A stretch of 64,000 nucleotides of DNA from Actinoplanes italicus (GCF_003001815.1 NZ_PVMZ01000007.1:372001-436000); one strand, 5' to 3'. Shown: positions 1 to 8,578, counted from the first letter of the stretch. Numbers and translations are program-made. Notes: generated from the letters alone by a model not told the origin.

Positions 1-680
1 GGCCTGCCGGGGCCCAGGTCGGCGCCGTCCCACACGGGCTCGCCCTCGCGGGCGCCGCGCCACAGCAGGGGATCGAGCGGGTCACGCTTGCCGGCCCGGC
101 CGGGGTCGCCGCCGCGCTCGGCGGACAGGACGAGCATCTCCTCGCGGGACAGGTGCGACTCGTAGCCGAACCGGGGCGCCGCCTCCAGCGAGAAGTACAC
201 GTCGCCGGTGCCGTCCTCGAGACGGTAGGCGGCACCCTTGGCCACCAGGTCCCGCACGTGGGTGACGATCGACGGGATGGACTCGACCGCGCCGACGTAG
301 TGGGCCGGCGGGATGATCCGCAGCGCCTCCATGTCCTCACGGAACAGGGCCGTCTCGCGCATCGCCAGGACGATCCAGTCCTCGCCGTCGCGCTCCGCGC
401 GCTCCAGCAGCGGGTCGTCGATGTCGGTCACGTTCTGCACGTACCGCACGTCCAGTCCCTGGTCGCGCCACAACCGGTTGACCAGGTCGAAAGTGATCAT
501 CGTGGCGGCGTGGCCGAGGTGGGTGGCGTCGTACGGCGTGATGCCGCAGACATACATCGAGGCGCTGCCCGAGGGCGTGCTGGGCTGCACCGACGCCCGC
601 GCCGTGTCGTAGAGCCGCAGCGGGCCACGCCCCGGTGTGTCCGGCAGGGTGGGAACGTCGTGAGCGGTCCAAGCATCCAT
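1..680 (-). CDS. mshC: MshC, cysteine:glucosaminyl-inositol ligase (3' end outside window)
   Basis: ATP-dependent ligase that joins L-cysteine to GlcN-Ins in mycothiol synthesis, a cytosolic step. The N-terminal 226 residues are visible, starting MDAWTAHDVPTLPG at the ATG at 680. The cysteinyl-tRNA-synthetase-like catalytic core follows, with the signature YVCGITPYDATHLGHA (HLGH is the class I HIGH motif) near residues 50-65 and NVTDIDDPLL further on. Ordinary cysteinyl-tRNA synthetases share this fold, but the N-terminal DTA...VQP-type lead and the neighbours (SCO1664-type, DUF3090, histidine phosphatase) are the usual setting of mshC in Actinobacteria. The KMSK loop and C-terminus lie beyond the left edge, so completeness cannot be judged. 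Confidence 0.93.
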   Translation of the reverse strand, partial: MDAWTAHDVPTLPDTPGRGPLRLYDTARASVQPSTPSGSASMYVCGITPYDATHLGHAATMITFDLVNRLWRDQGLDVRYVQNVTDIDDPLLERAERDGEDWIVLAMRETALFREDMEALRIIPPAHYVGAVESIPSIVTHVRDLVAKGAAYRLEDGTGDVYFSLEAAPRFGYESHLSREEMLVLSAERGGDPGRAGKRDPLDPLLWRGAREGEPVWDGADLGPGR

Positions 681-815
681 GCTCGGAGCCTAACCAGCAC
701 CCCGACCACTGACGCCGGTGCGTGAGCTAAACCTCAAGCTTCCCGAAGGCGCGGCGAGGAGAGAGCCGGGGGAATCCATACCTGCGGTACGGCCGGCGCG
801 GTCCCGCCTCCCACG

Positions 816-1631
816 CTAGATCGGGGGCCAGGGGATGGCGGGCCAGTCCTGTGGGGGCTGCGGGAAGCGAGCGGCCCGCAGGAGACGTTTGATGCGGAGG
901 CTGACGTGCTGGACCTCGGAGACGGTGAGGTGCTCCTCGAGGGCGGCGCCGAGCCGGCCGGTCAGCTGCTCGTGCAGGTGGGTCAGGACCTCACACGCGT
1001 CGTCGGGCAGGGGCCTGCCGGTCCAGCCCCAGAGGACCGTGCGCAGCTTGTTCTCCACGTGGAAGCTCACACCGTGGTCGACACCGTGCACGCCGCCGGT
1101 GGCCGGGTAGAGCACGTGGCCGCCCTTGCGATCGGCGTTGTTGATGACCGCGTCGAAAATCGCGAGGCGGGCCAGGCGCGGGTCGTCGGCGTGCGCCAGC
1201 GCGTACGCGTCGCCGTCGTCGTCGCGGGCCGCGGCCACCGGGAACCAGCCGTCGGGCACGTCGTAGGCCGGGACGAAACCGATCAGCGCGCCGGTCTCGT
1301 CGGGCTCGTCGATCCAGAGTTGCAGCGCGCCGGGCCCGAGCGGGCCGTCGCGCAGGATGGTCGGCGGCACCAGGTCCCAGCCGGTGGCCCGGGACACCAG
1401 GTAGGCGGAGACCTCACGGCCGGCCAGGGTGCCGTCGGGGAAGTCCCACAGGGGACGCTCGCCGCGCACCGGTTTGTAGACGCAGCGGCGGGTCAGTCCG
1501 TCCAGGGTGATCTCGGCGCGGAGAGTGGTGTTGGAGGCGTCGACCAGGCGGCCCTCGATCTCTATCCGCCCCCGTTCGAGCAGCGCGAGCGCATCGGCTT
1601 CAGCCAGCACGGACGTGGGCTCCGCCGTCAC
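816..1631 (-). CDS. SCO1664-family PI3/4-kinase-like protein
   Basis: A 271-residue member of a conserved actinobacterial family (SCO1664/TIGR03843 type) with distant similarity to phosphatidylinositol 3/4-kinase catalytic domains; the biochemical role is unknown. Visible motifs are VYKPVRGERPLWDFP (nucleotide-binding-loop-like lysine), FDAVINNADRKGGH (catalytic-loop-like) and GVDHGVSFH (metal-binding-like Asp). The GTG at 1631 was chosen because it forms a GTGA overlap with the stop of the upstream DUF3090 gene; an open frame continues upstream only inside that gene. This pair plus mshC is a conserved actinobacterial neighbourhood. Conservation with mycothiol and F420 genes suggests a housekeeping redox or regulatory role, which is inference. 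Confidence 0.85.
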   Translation of the reverse strand: MTAEPTSVLAEADALALLERGRIEIEGRLVDASNTTLRAEITLDGLTRRCVYKPVRGERPLWDFPDGTLAGREVSAYLVSRATGWDLVPPTILRDGPLGPGALQLWIDEPDETGALIGFVPAYDVPDGWFPVAAARDDDGDAYALAHADDPRLARLAIFDAVINNADRKGGHVLYPATGGVHGVDHGVSFHVENKLRTVLWGWTGRPLPDDACEVLTHLHEQLTGRLGAALEEHLTVSEVQHVSLRIKRLLRAARFPQPPQDWPAIPWPPI

Positions 1632-2230
1632 CGGTGGTAACCGTTGTGCCGGGGGCAGAGGTGGCCGGCCGGGTCGAGCGGCTGGCCGCAGAGCGGGCAC
1701 GGCGGGCGGCCGGCGGCCACCACGCGACGGGCCCGGTCGATGAACGCGCGAGTCGCGTCGGGGGTCAGCCTCACCCGCAGCCGGTCGAGGTCGTCGTCGG
1801 GCTCGTCGTCCTCGTCGTCGTCGTCGTGATCCTCGTCGTCGTCATCGTCCTCGAGCGGGTCGCCCATGAGGTCGGGCTCCGGCTCACCGGCCTCGATGGC
1901 CTCGATCACGACGGTGCTGGTGTCGACGTCGAACGCCAGACCCAGGGTGCCGACCCGGAACTCCTCGTCGACCGGGGAGTCGAGCGGCTCGTTGTCGTGC
2001 ATGGCCAGCAGGGACTCCTCCGGCAGCGCGACGCCGAACCGCTTGCTGGCCTCGAGCAGGAGCTCCTCGAGTTTCTCGGCGAGCAGTGACACCTGGACCT
2101 TCTCCAGCGCGACGCTGATCACCCGGCCGCCACCGCGGGCCTGGAGATAGAAAGTGCGGTCCCCCGGCTCGCCCACCGTCCCGGCGACGAATCGCTCGGG
2201 CGGCTCGAAGGCATGCACTTGGTGGGTCAT
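1628..2230 (-). CDS. DUF3090 family protein with poly-Asp segment
   Basis: A 200-residue DUF3090 protein of unknown function, starting MTHQVHAFEPPERF at the ATG at 2230. The N-terminal two thirds carries the family core (FYLQARGGGRVISVALEKVQV). The middle holds an unusual run of about 27 residues made almost only of Asp and Glu. The C-terminus is a zinc-ribbon-like motif, CPLCGQPLDPAGHLCPRHN, which fits metal binding. It overlaps the SCO1664-type gene by 4 bp, so the two are very probably translationally coupled. The acidic run is longer than I would expect for the family and may be a disordered linker that tethers the zinc-binding tail. Confidence 0.88.
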   Translation of the reverse strand: MTHQVHAFEPPERFVAGTVGEPGDRTFYLQARGGGRVISVALEKVQVSLLAEKLEELLLEASKRFGVALPEESLLAMHDNEPLDSPVDEEFRVGTLGLAFDVDTSTVVIEAIEAGEPEPDLMGDPLEDDDDDEDHDDDDEDDEPDDDLDRLRVRLTPDATRAFIDRARRVVAAGRPPCPLCGQPLDPAGHLCPRHNGYHR

Positions 2231-2339
2231 GCCGACAACCCTAGCCATCCAAGCGGACGAGCGCGCGGGCCAAGGTGCCGGGTTCGCCGAGGGCGCAAAG
2301 GGGTGCACGCTGCGGCGATAGGGCGAGCACGGAGCGTTG

Positions 2340-3032
2340 TCAGACGCCGCCTCCGGCGCCACCGCCCACGGCCGCGTCACTGTCGGCTGCCTTCTCTCGC
2401 CCATCGGATTTCGGGGGTACGAGGGAGGCCAGCTCACCGGTCTCGTTGACGCGCACCACGAACGGCCGCCCCGGCGTGTACCGGATCACGGTGATCGACG
2501 CCGGATCGGCCACGATCCGCTGGAACTGGTCCAGATGCAGGCCCAGGGCGTCGGCGACAATGGCCTTGATCACATCGCCGTGGCTGCACGCGACCCAGAT
2601 CGCCTCCGGACCGTGCTCGGCGGTCACCTTCTCGTCCCAGCGGCGGACCGCGGCCACCGCGCGGGCCGACATCGCGGCCATCGCCTCGCCGTTCGGGAAG
2701 ACCACGGCGCTCGGGTGGTGCTGGACGACCGGCCAGAGCGGGTCCTTGGCCAGCTCCTTGAGCGGCTTGCCCTCCCAGTCGCCGTAACCGCACTCGATCA
2801 GCCCGTCCTCCAGCGCGGGCTCGGTGTCCGGCAGGGCGATCTCCAGTGTCTGCCGGCAGCGGATCAGCGGGCTGCTGACCACCGCGGCCAGCGGCAGTGC
2901 CCGCAGGCGCTCCCCGGCCCGGCCGGCCTGGACCCGGCCGGTGTCGTCGAGTTCGACCGGCTGGCGGCCGGCCAGGCCGCCGGACGCGTTCGCCGTGGTC
3001 CGGCCGTGCCGGAGCAGCAGGACGGTGGCCAC
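2340..3032 (-). CDS. Histidine phosphatase family protein (MSMEG_4193 type)
   Basis: A 230-residue phosphoglycerate-mutase-like histidine phosphatase. The catalytic LLRHGRTTAN motif lies at the N-terminus (phospho-accepting His in RHG), with the second catalytic His in ACSHGDVIKAI near residue 165. The substrate is unknown; the family (TIGR03848 type) is a constant partner of DUF3090 and SCO1664-type genes in Actinobacteria. The start is GTG at 3032, and its G overlaps the stop of the upstream F420 oxidoreductase (TAGTG), so the pair looks coupled. The C-terminal 25 residues are a low-complexity tail (AAVGGGAGGGV) outside the fold. A 109-bp gap separates it from DUF3090, in which I see no clear terminator. 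Confidence 0.9.
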   Translation of the reverse strand: MATVLLLRHGRTTANASGGLAGRQPVELDDTGRVQAGRAGERLRALPLAAVVSSPLIRCRQTLEIALPDTEPALEDGLIECGYGDWEGKPLKELAKDPLWPVVQHHPSAVVFPNGEAMAAMSARAVAAVRRWDEKVTAEHGPEAIWVACSHGDVIKAIVADALGLHLDQFQRIVADPASITVIRYTPGRPFVVRVNETGELASLVPPKSDGREKAADSDAAVGGGAGGGV

Positions 3033-4084
3033 TAGCTCGCCACGCCGGACTCTTGGTACGCCTCGGCGACGATCCGCAGCGTGTCGAGCCCGCTCTTCAG
3101 GTCGCCGACGTACGGGCTGATCGACAGCGTGCCGACACCCGCCGACGCGTACTCCCGGATGCGCCGGACCACCTGCTCACGCGTACCGATGATGGAGGTC
3201 CGCTCGATGAAGTCCCGGGGTACCGCGGCGGCCGCCTCACGGGGCTGCCGGCTCAGGTAGAGGTCCTGCACGACCTTCGCCTCGGCGGCGTAGCCCATCC
3301 GTACGGCCAGGGCGTTGTAGAAGTTCTGCTCGCGGCTGCCCATGCCGCCGACGTAGAGCGCCGCGTACGGCCGGATCACGTCGGCACACGCGTCCAGGTC
3401 GTCGCCGATCACCACGGGCACCGACGCGACCACGTCGAACCCGGTGAGGTCCTTGCCCGCCTTCGCGCGGCCGGCCTCGATGTGGGCCAGGTGGTCACCG
3501 GCCGCGTCGGGGGCGAAGAAGATGGCCAGCCAGCCGTCGGCGATCTCACCGGCGAGCTCCAGGTTCTTCGGGCCGACGGCGGCCAGATAGACCGGGATGT
3601 CCGAGCGCAGCGGGTGGAAGCCCAGCTTGAGCGCCTTGCCGGCACCGCCGGGCAGCGGCAGTTCGTAGTGTTCACCCTGGTAGGACACCGGCTGGCGGGC
3701 CAGAGCCAACCGCACCACGTCGACGTACTCACGCGTACGCCCGAGGGGTTTGGCGAATCGCACACCGTGCCAGCCCTCGGAGACCTGGGGCCCGGAGACG
3801 CCGAGGCCCAGCCGGAACCGGCCGCCGGAGAGCGTGTCGAGGGTGGCGGCGGTCATCGCCGTCATCGCCGGGGTGCGCGCCGGGATCTGCATGACGGCGG
3901 CGCCCAGGTCGATCCGCTCGGTCTGCCCGGCCATCCAGCCGAGCATGCTGACCGTGTCCGAGCCGTAGGCCTCGGCCGCCCAGAGCACGGAGTAACCGAG
4001 GCGGTCGGCCTCCCGCGCCATGGCCAGGTGGTCGGCCGGCGTGGTCCACGCCGTCTGGTACCCGAGGTTGAGTCCGAGCCGCAC
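3032..4084 (-). CDS. LLM-class F420-dependent oxidoreductase
   Basis: A 350-residue luciferase-like (TIM-barrel) flavin-type oxidoreductase, probably using coenzyme F420. It starts MRLGLNLGYQTAW and has typical LLM segments: ADRLGYSVLWAAEAY, GAAVMQIPARTPAMTAMTAATLD, RFRLGLGVSGPQVSEGWHG and PVYLAAVGPKNLELAGEIADGW. These match the actinobacterial TIGR03559-type family that sits beside this phosphatase/DUF3090 block. The substrate is not predictable from sequence. It is the first gene of the leftward block, with a 138-bp divergent region before the aldo/keto reductase at 4223 that must hold both promoters. It overlaps the downstream phosphatase by 1 bp. Confidence 0.9.
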   Translation of the reverse strand: MRLGLNLGYQTAWTTPADHLAMAREADRLGYSVLWAAEAYGSDTVSMLGWMAGQTERIDLGAAVMQIPARTPAMTAMTAATLDTLSGGRFRLGLGVSGPQVSEGWHGVRFAKPLGRTREYVDVVRLALARQPVSYQGEHYELPLPGGAGKALKLGFHPLRSDIPVYLAAVGPKNLELAGEIADGWLAIFFAPDAAGDHLAHIEAGRAKAGKDLTGFDVVASVPVVIGDDLDACADVIRPYAALYVGGMGSREQNFYNALAVRMGYAAEAKVVQDLYLSRQPREAAAAVPRDFIERTSIIGTREQVVRRIREYASAGVGTLSISPYVGDLKSGLDTLRIVAEAYQESGVAS

Positions 4085-4222
4085 GAGCCTGTCCTCCCGC
4101 CGATCATGGATGTCACCAGCAAGCCTACTGATCGGCGTCTCCAGCGTTTCGGTCCGGTAACCGACCCACCCGGCTGAGGCGTGAGCATTTCGCTGAGCAG
4201 GGAGTCTGAATAAGGTTCACTC

Positions 4223-5221
4223 ATGCATCAGCGACCGCTCGGCCGAAGCGGGCTAGCGGTTTCGCGGCTCGCGCTCGGCACCATGTCCTGGGGACGCGAC
4301 ACCGACCCCGACGACGCGGCGGATCAGCTGAAGATCTTCCTGGAGGCCGGCGGGACGATGATCGACACCGCCGACGTGTACGGCGACGGCGACGCCGAGG
4401 CCGTGATCGGTTCCCTGCTCGACCATCTCATCCCCCGCGACGAGATCGTCATCGCCACCAAGTCCGGCCTGACCCCGCACCGCTACCGCCCGCGCGACGC
4501 CTCCCGCGGCAACCTGCTGCGCTCGCTCGACGCGTCGCTGCGACGGCTCGGCACCGACTACGTCGACCTGTGGCAGGTGCACGGCTACGACGCGCAGACC
4601 CCGTTCGAGGAGACGCTGGCCGCTCTCGATCAGGCGGTGTCGAGCGGCCGGGTCCGTTACATCGGGGTGTCGAACTTCTCGGCCTGGCAGACCGCGCGGG
4701 CCGCCACCTGGCAGGCCGCCTATCCGGGGCGGGCCCCGATCGTGGCCGCCCAGATGGAGTACTCGCTGCTGGAGCGCGGCATCGAGCGGGAGATACTGCC
4801 GGCCGCCGCGGCGCTCGGCTTCGGGGTGCTGGCCTGGTCGCCGCTGGGCCGGGGCGTGCTGACCGGCAAGTACCGCAACGGCCGGCCGCTCGACTCGCGG
4901 GCCGCATCGGATCACATGGCGTCGTTCGTGCAGACCTATCTGGAGCCGCGCAGTTCCAGCATCGTCGAGGCGGTGGTGACGGCGGCCGCCGGGCTGGGCG
5001 TGTCGCCGCTCGAGGTGGCGCTCGCGTGGATACGCGACCGGCCGGGCATCTCCTCGGTGATCCTCGGCGCCCGCACCTCGGGGCAGCTGCAGGGGTCGCT
5101 GCGCAGTGAACAGCTCACCCTGCCCGCGGAGATCGCCTTCGCGCTCGACGACGTGTCGGCCATCGAGGTCGGCTATCCGGAGCGCGAGGGCGTCGGCCAC
5201 CCGAACACCTACTTCGGCTGA
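4223..5221 (+). CDS. Aldo/keto reductase
   Basis: A 332-residue NADPH-dependent aldo/keto reductase (TIM barrel). The catalytic tetrad is readable: Asp and Tyr in MIDTADVYGDGDAE, Lys in EIVIATKSGL, and His in DLWQVHGYDAQTPFEETL. The GVSNFSAWQ and C-terminal cofactor-binding segments (SVILGARTSGQLQGSL) are intact. Start MHQRPLGRSGLAVSRLALGTMSWG is the standard family N-terminus. Five bases separate its stop from the histidine kinase GTG at 5227, so the three genes 4223-7077 are probably one transcript. Whether the reductase is functionally tied to the two-component pair is unknown. Confidence 0.93.
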   Translation: MHQRPLGRSGLAVSRLALGTMSWGRDTDPDDAADQLKIFLEAGGTMIDTADVYGDGDAEAVIGSLLDHLIPRDEIVIATKSGLTPHRYRPRDASRGNLLRSLDASLRRLGTDYVDLWQVHGYDAQTPFEETLAALDQAVSSGRVRYIGVSNFSAWQTARAATWQAAYPGRAPIVAAQMEYSLLERGIEREILPAAAALGFGVLAWSPLGRGVLTGKYRNGRPLDSRAASDHMASFVQTYLEPRSSSIVEAVVTAAAGLGVSPLEVALAWIRDRPGISSVILGARTSGQLQGSLRSEQLTLPAEIAFALDDVSAIEVGYPEREGVGHPNTYFG

Positions 5222-5226
5222 GCGGC

Positions 5227-6363
5227 GTGCTGCGGGCCGTCTTTCTCCTGCTGGGTGGGGTGCTGCTTCTCCCGTACGCCCTCGGGGCCGGGGTTTTCAC
5301 GCAGTTGATCGTGGAGGAGACCGGAAGTCGCGCCGGTGTCCTGGCCATCGCCGTGGTCGCGGTGGTGATCGCGCTGACGCCGCCGTTCCTCGGTGGCACC
5401 CGTGAGCTGGAGATCGCGGCGGCCCGCGCGCTGCTCGGCGTCGATCTGCCGGGGCACGACCGGACGCGGCCGCCCGCGCTGGAGACCCGGCTGCGGTCGG
5501 CTCTGTGGTTCGCGCTGCATCTGGCCAGCGGCGGGCTCGTCGGGGTGGCGCTGCTGATCGCCGTGCCGCTGGCGCTGCTCGCGTTCACCGAGCGGCTCGG
5601 GCTGACCGCCGGCGCGCTCGGCCCTCTCACCCCGGCCGGACGCTGGTGGTGGACGCTCGCCGGAGTGGGGCTGCTGGTGGTGACGGTGGCCGGGACCGCG
5701 GGGCTGGGCCGTCTGGCCGCCACCATGGCGCCGGTGCTGCTCGGCCCGTCACCGGCCGAGCGCCTGGCCGAACTGCAAGCCCGTGAGCTGCGGCTGGCCG
5801 AGCGCAACCGGCTGGCCCGGGAGCTGCACGACTCGGTCGGGCACGCGCTGACCGCGATGACGCTGCAGGCGGGCGCCGCGCGGGCGGTGTTCGACGCGGA
5901 CCCGGGCTTCGCCCGGCAGGCCCTCGGCGCGATCGAGGAGACCGGGCGGTCGGCGGCCGAGGAGCTGGACGCGGTGCTCGGAATCCTGCGCGACGACGTC
6001 GCCGATCGTTCCCCCGCGCCCACCCTGGCCGATATCGATCGCCTGCTGACGTCCGCGGTGACGGCCGAGATCGGGACGATCGACGTGCCGCCGGTGGTGT
6101 CGCGTGAGGCGTTCCGCATCATCCAGGAATCGCTGACCAATGCGGCACGGCACGGCGACGGGCCCGCCACCCTGCGGGTCGGTCAGGAGGAGGAACTGAT
6201 GATCGAAGTGGTGAACCGGCGTTCCGGCGGCGCGGCGCGTGGCGGCGGGCACGGCATCGAGGGCATGCGCGAGCGGGTACGCCTGCTCGGTGGCCGGATC
6301 GAGGCCGGTCCGGACGGCGACCTGTGGCGGATCGTCGCCCGGCTGCCGGTGGGACCGCGGTGA
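5227..6363 (+). CDS. NarL/DesK-type sensor histidine kinase
   Basis: A 378-residue membrane sensor kinase. Hydrophobic segments near residues 3-26, 36-52, 93-120 and 140-160 form the sensor; there is no large extracellular domain, so it probably senses the membrane or an intramembrane signal. The HisKA_3 dimerisation/phosphorylation motif RLARELHDSVGHAL places the phospho-accepting His at residue 201. The ATPase domain has the N-box EAFRIIQESLTNAARHG and the G-box GGHGIEGMRERV. Start is GTG at 5227, 5 bp after the reductase gene. Its stop TGA overlaps a GTG that opens the first copy of the 41-bp junction repeat leading to the response regulator. Confidence 0.92.
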   Translation: MLRAVFLLLGGVLLLPYALGAGVFTQLIVEETGSRAGVLAIAVVAVVIALTPPFLGGTRELEIAAARALLGVDLPGHDRTRPPALETRLRSALWFALHLASGGLVGVALLIAVPLALLAFTERLGLTAGALGPLTPAGRWWWTLAGVGLLVVTVAGTAGLGRLAATMAPVLLGPSPAERLAELQARELRLAERNRLARELHDSVGHALTAMTLQAGAARAVFDADPGFARQALGAIEETGRSAAEELDAVLGILRDDVADRSPAPTLADIDRLLTSAVTAEIGTIDVPPVVSREAFRIIQESLTNAARHGDGPATLRVGQEEELMIEVVNRRSGGAARGGGHGIEGMRERVRLLGGRIEAGPDGDLWRIVARLPVGPR

Positions 6364-6441
6364 TCAGCGTCCTGATCGCCGGACTCCCGGCGGGACAACG
6401 ATGACCAGCGTCCTGATCGCCGGACTCCCGGCCGGACAACG
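6360..6441 (+). repeat. Tandem 41-bp duplication of the response-regulator start, with two coupled mini-ORFs
   Basis: Two 41-bp copies (6360-6400, 6401-6441) precede the true regulator start at 6442; each begins with a start codon and the same sequence as the first 17 bases of the regulator. Because 41 is not a multiple of 3, each copy is a closed 14-codon frame: VISVLIAGLPAGQR and MTSVLIAGLPAGQR. The first GTG overlaps the kinase TGA, and each mini-ORF stop overlaps the next ATG (ATGA). Ribosomes could pass from kinase to regulator through two mini-ORFs. Translation of the peptides is inference; the repeat itself is seen directly. Confidence 0.9.
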
Positions 6442-7077
6442 ATGACCAGCATCCTGATCGCCGACGACGACGCCCTGGTCCGGGCCGGGTTGCGGGCGAT
6501 CCTGGCGGCCGAGGTGGACCTGACCGTGACCGGCGAGGTCGCCGACGGCACCGAGGTGCTGCCCGCCGCGCTGCGGCAGCGCCCCGACGTGGTGCTGATG
6601 GACGTGCGGATGCCCCGGATGGACGGCATCCAGGCGACCCGGCTGCTGCTCGAGAAGTTCGACGATCCGCCGAAGGTGCTGGTCGTGACGACGTTCGCCA
6701 ACGACGAGTACGTCTACCAGGCACTCCAGGCCGGCGCCGCGGGGTTCCTCCTGAAACGGGCCCGTCCGGAACAGATCACCGAGGCGGTACGGGTCGTCGC
6801 GCGCGGCGACTCGCTGCTGTTCCCGGCAGCGGTGCGACGGCTCGCGGCCGCCTATGGTCCCCCGGACGGGCCGGCCGGATCCGGGCTGACCGCGCGGGAG
6901 GCCGAGGTGCTCACCCTGATGGCCGAGGGCCTGTCGAACGCGGAGATCGCCGCCCGGATGGTCCTCGGGGTGGAGACGGTGAAGAGTCACGTCGGCAGCA
7001 TCCTGGCCAAGCTCGGGGTTCGCGACCGGACACAGGCGGTCGTGGTCGCGTACCGATCGGGCTTCGTCCCTCTCTGA
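6442..7077 (+). CDS. NarL/LuxR-family response regulator
   Basis: A 211-residue two-component regulator. The receiver domain spans residues 1-120, with acidic pocket ADDD (residues 7-10), phospho-acceptor Asp54 in VLMDVRMPRMDG, and the conserved Thr/Lys pair in VVTTFANDEY...FLLKRARPEQ. The LuxR-type helix-turn-helix spans about 145-205 (LTAREAEVLTLMAEGLSNAEIA then VETVKSHVGSILAKL). It is the cognate partner of the upstream kinase. The start at 6442 is the third ATG in a row made by the junction duplication; it is the only one whose frame continues into the receiver. Confidence 0.94.
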   Translation: MTSILIADDDALVRAGLRAILAAEVDLTVTGEVADGTEVLPAALRQRPDVVLMDVRMPRMDGIQATRLLLEKFDDPPKVLVVTTFANDEYVYQALQAGAAGFLLKRARPEQITEAVRVVARGDSLLFPAAVRRLAAAYGPPDGPAGSGLTAREAEVLTLMAEGLSNAEIAARMVLGVETVKSHVGSILAKLGVRDRTQAVVVAYRSGFVPL

Positions 7078-7277
7078 ACAGCGCTCAGGGTCCGCGATCG
7101 TGCCGAGTCCCACGCACCCTTCCCCGCCCGGGAAGCAGCCATATCGCGGGGCCGGCCTCCGAAAACGGCCCACGATGATCGTCCAGCACCGGGATACGGC
7201 GGTCATCCCACGCGCGAGCCGGCCGCGATGACCACGCGGCACCGGTGAGCGAACCGGGCGGTCCCGCGAGCCGGGGC

Positions 7278-7392
7278 CGAACCAGTCCATGGCCCAGGTG
7301 CGAACCAGTCCATGGCCCAGGTACCGGACCAGTCCATGGCCCGGGGCCGAACCAGTCCATGGCCCGGGGCCGAACCAGTCCATGGCCGAGGT
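7278..7392. repeat. Five tandem 23-bp repeats around CCATGG
   Basis: Five head-to-tail units of 23 bp (starting 7278, 7301, 7324, 7347, 7370) with the shared core ACCAGTCCATGGCC. Each has one to three substitutions relative to its neighbour. The array sits in the 396-bp region between the response regulator and the broken membrane gene, with no spacer sequence between units, so it is not CRISPR. The core CCATGG is self-complementary, so each unit could act as a small palindromic protein site. I see no other gene between 7078 and 7473. Confidence 0.9.
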
Positions 7393-7473
7393 ATGGCTGC
7401 TCCCTCTCCGGAGGGAGGCGGTCCCCTCCCGGCGGGGATCCGCGCGCGGCTCCCGGCAACGAGTGTCGATGGC

Positions 7474-8578
7474 ATGAGTGACACGAGAATCCGTGTGGCG
7501 GCCGGATGGGCCGCCGCCTACGGCACCCTCGCCCTGGCCTGGGCCGTCACCGGCCGCGGCTACCCCTTCGGCGGCAACGATCCGGCGCCGGACACGAGCG
7601 CCCTGCGCGCCCTCGATCCCGGCGTCGGCGCCCCGGTGTTCGCGGCGGTGCTGCTGACCGCCGCCGTGGCGCTGCTCGCGGTCCCCCACGGCGCGGTCCT
7701 CCGCAGCACGGTCCCCCACGGCACGGTCTCCCACGGCACGGTCCCTGGCAGCATGGTTCCCCGCGGCGCGGTCCGATTCCTGGTGCTCGGCTATCTCTGG
7801 CTCACCGCGGGCGCGCTGCTGCTCCTGGTCCCAGACGTGCGTCTGCTGGCCCTCGCCGGGTACCTGCCGATGCTGATCGCGGGACTGCCGTTCGGCTGGC
7901 CGGACATCGACTACGGCACCGTCTTCACCTGGACGCTCGGCAACCAGGTGCTCGCCCTGATCGGCGGGGTGCTGATCGCCCGCGCGGCGCTGGTCCGGCA
8001 ACGGCGCACGGCGGGCGACTGTGAGGACTGCGGCCGCAGCGACGGCTGGACGTCTCCGGAAGCGGCCGCCCGGTGGGGCCGGGTCGCGGTGTGGATCGCC
8101 GCGGCCTGCCCGGCCGCGTACGCCGTGTCCCGCCTCTCCTGGGCGCTGGGGCATCCCGCTCGGCGTCGACGCCGGGCTGCTCCGCGAGCTGCGCAGCGAC
8201 GGTGCCGCGGTCGCGCCCGCCGGACTGGGCCTGTTCGCGCTGGCCGGAGCGGTGCTGACATTGGGGCTCGCCCAGCGGTGGGGTGAGCGTTTCCCGCGCT
8301 GGATGCTCCCGCTCGCCGGCAGGCCGGTGCCGGTCCGCCTGGCGACGGTCCCGGCGACGATCGTGGCGATCCTGGTCGCCTCGGCTTCGATCTGGGTGCT
8401 GACCGGCGACCACGACACCAGCCTGTTCGACGGTGCCGTCGCGCCGGTGCTGCTGTGGCCGCTGTGGAGTGTGGCTCTGGGCGCCGCCACGTACGCCTAC
8501 CACCTGCGGCGGCGTCCGCCGTGCCCGCGCTGCGGCCGTACCCGGACGCCGCTCGATCGGCCTGAACCGGCCAGGTAG
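7474..8578 (+). pseudogene. Multi-pass membrane protein gene broken by a +1 G
   Basis: The frame opening at 7474 (MSDTRIRVAAGWAAAYGTLA) encodes an integral membrane protein with several hydrophobic helices, but it leaves the reading frame near 8150. The continuation (IPLGVDAGLLRELRSDG ... ILVASASIWVLTG) lies in the next frame and ends at 8578 with a CPRCG zinc-knuckle-like tail. Removing one G from the GGGG run at 8148-8151 fuses the two into one protein of about 367 residues (..SWALGIPLGVDA..) with intact helices. So this is a single-base frameshift: a true pseudogene, a phase-variable tract or a sequencing error. Residues 70-100 carry six 5-residue repeats of the PHGTV type. Family unknown; it may be an actinobacterial membrane protein of no known role. 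Confidence 0.75.

Noticed and set aside
7278..7392. CRISPR or coding repeat array
   Set aside because: 23-bp units have no spacers; the frames through it give simple repeats such as PWTGSAPGHG, with no start or ribosome site.
7085..7459. Leftward frame through the 23-bp repeats
   Set aside because: Translates mostly to repeat-derived MDWFGPGPWTG-type sequence.
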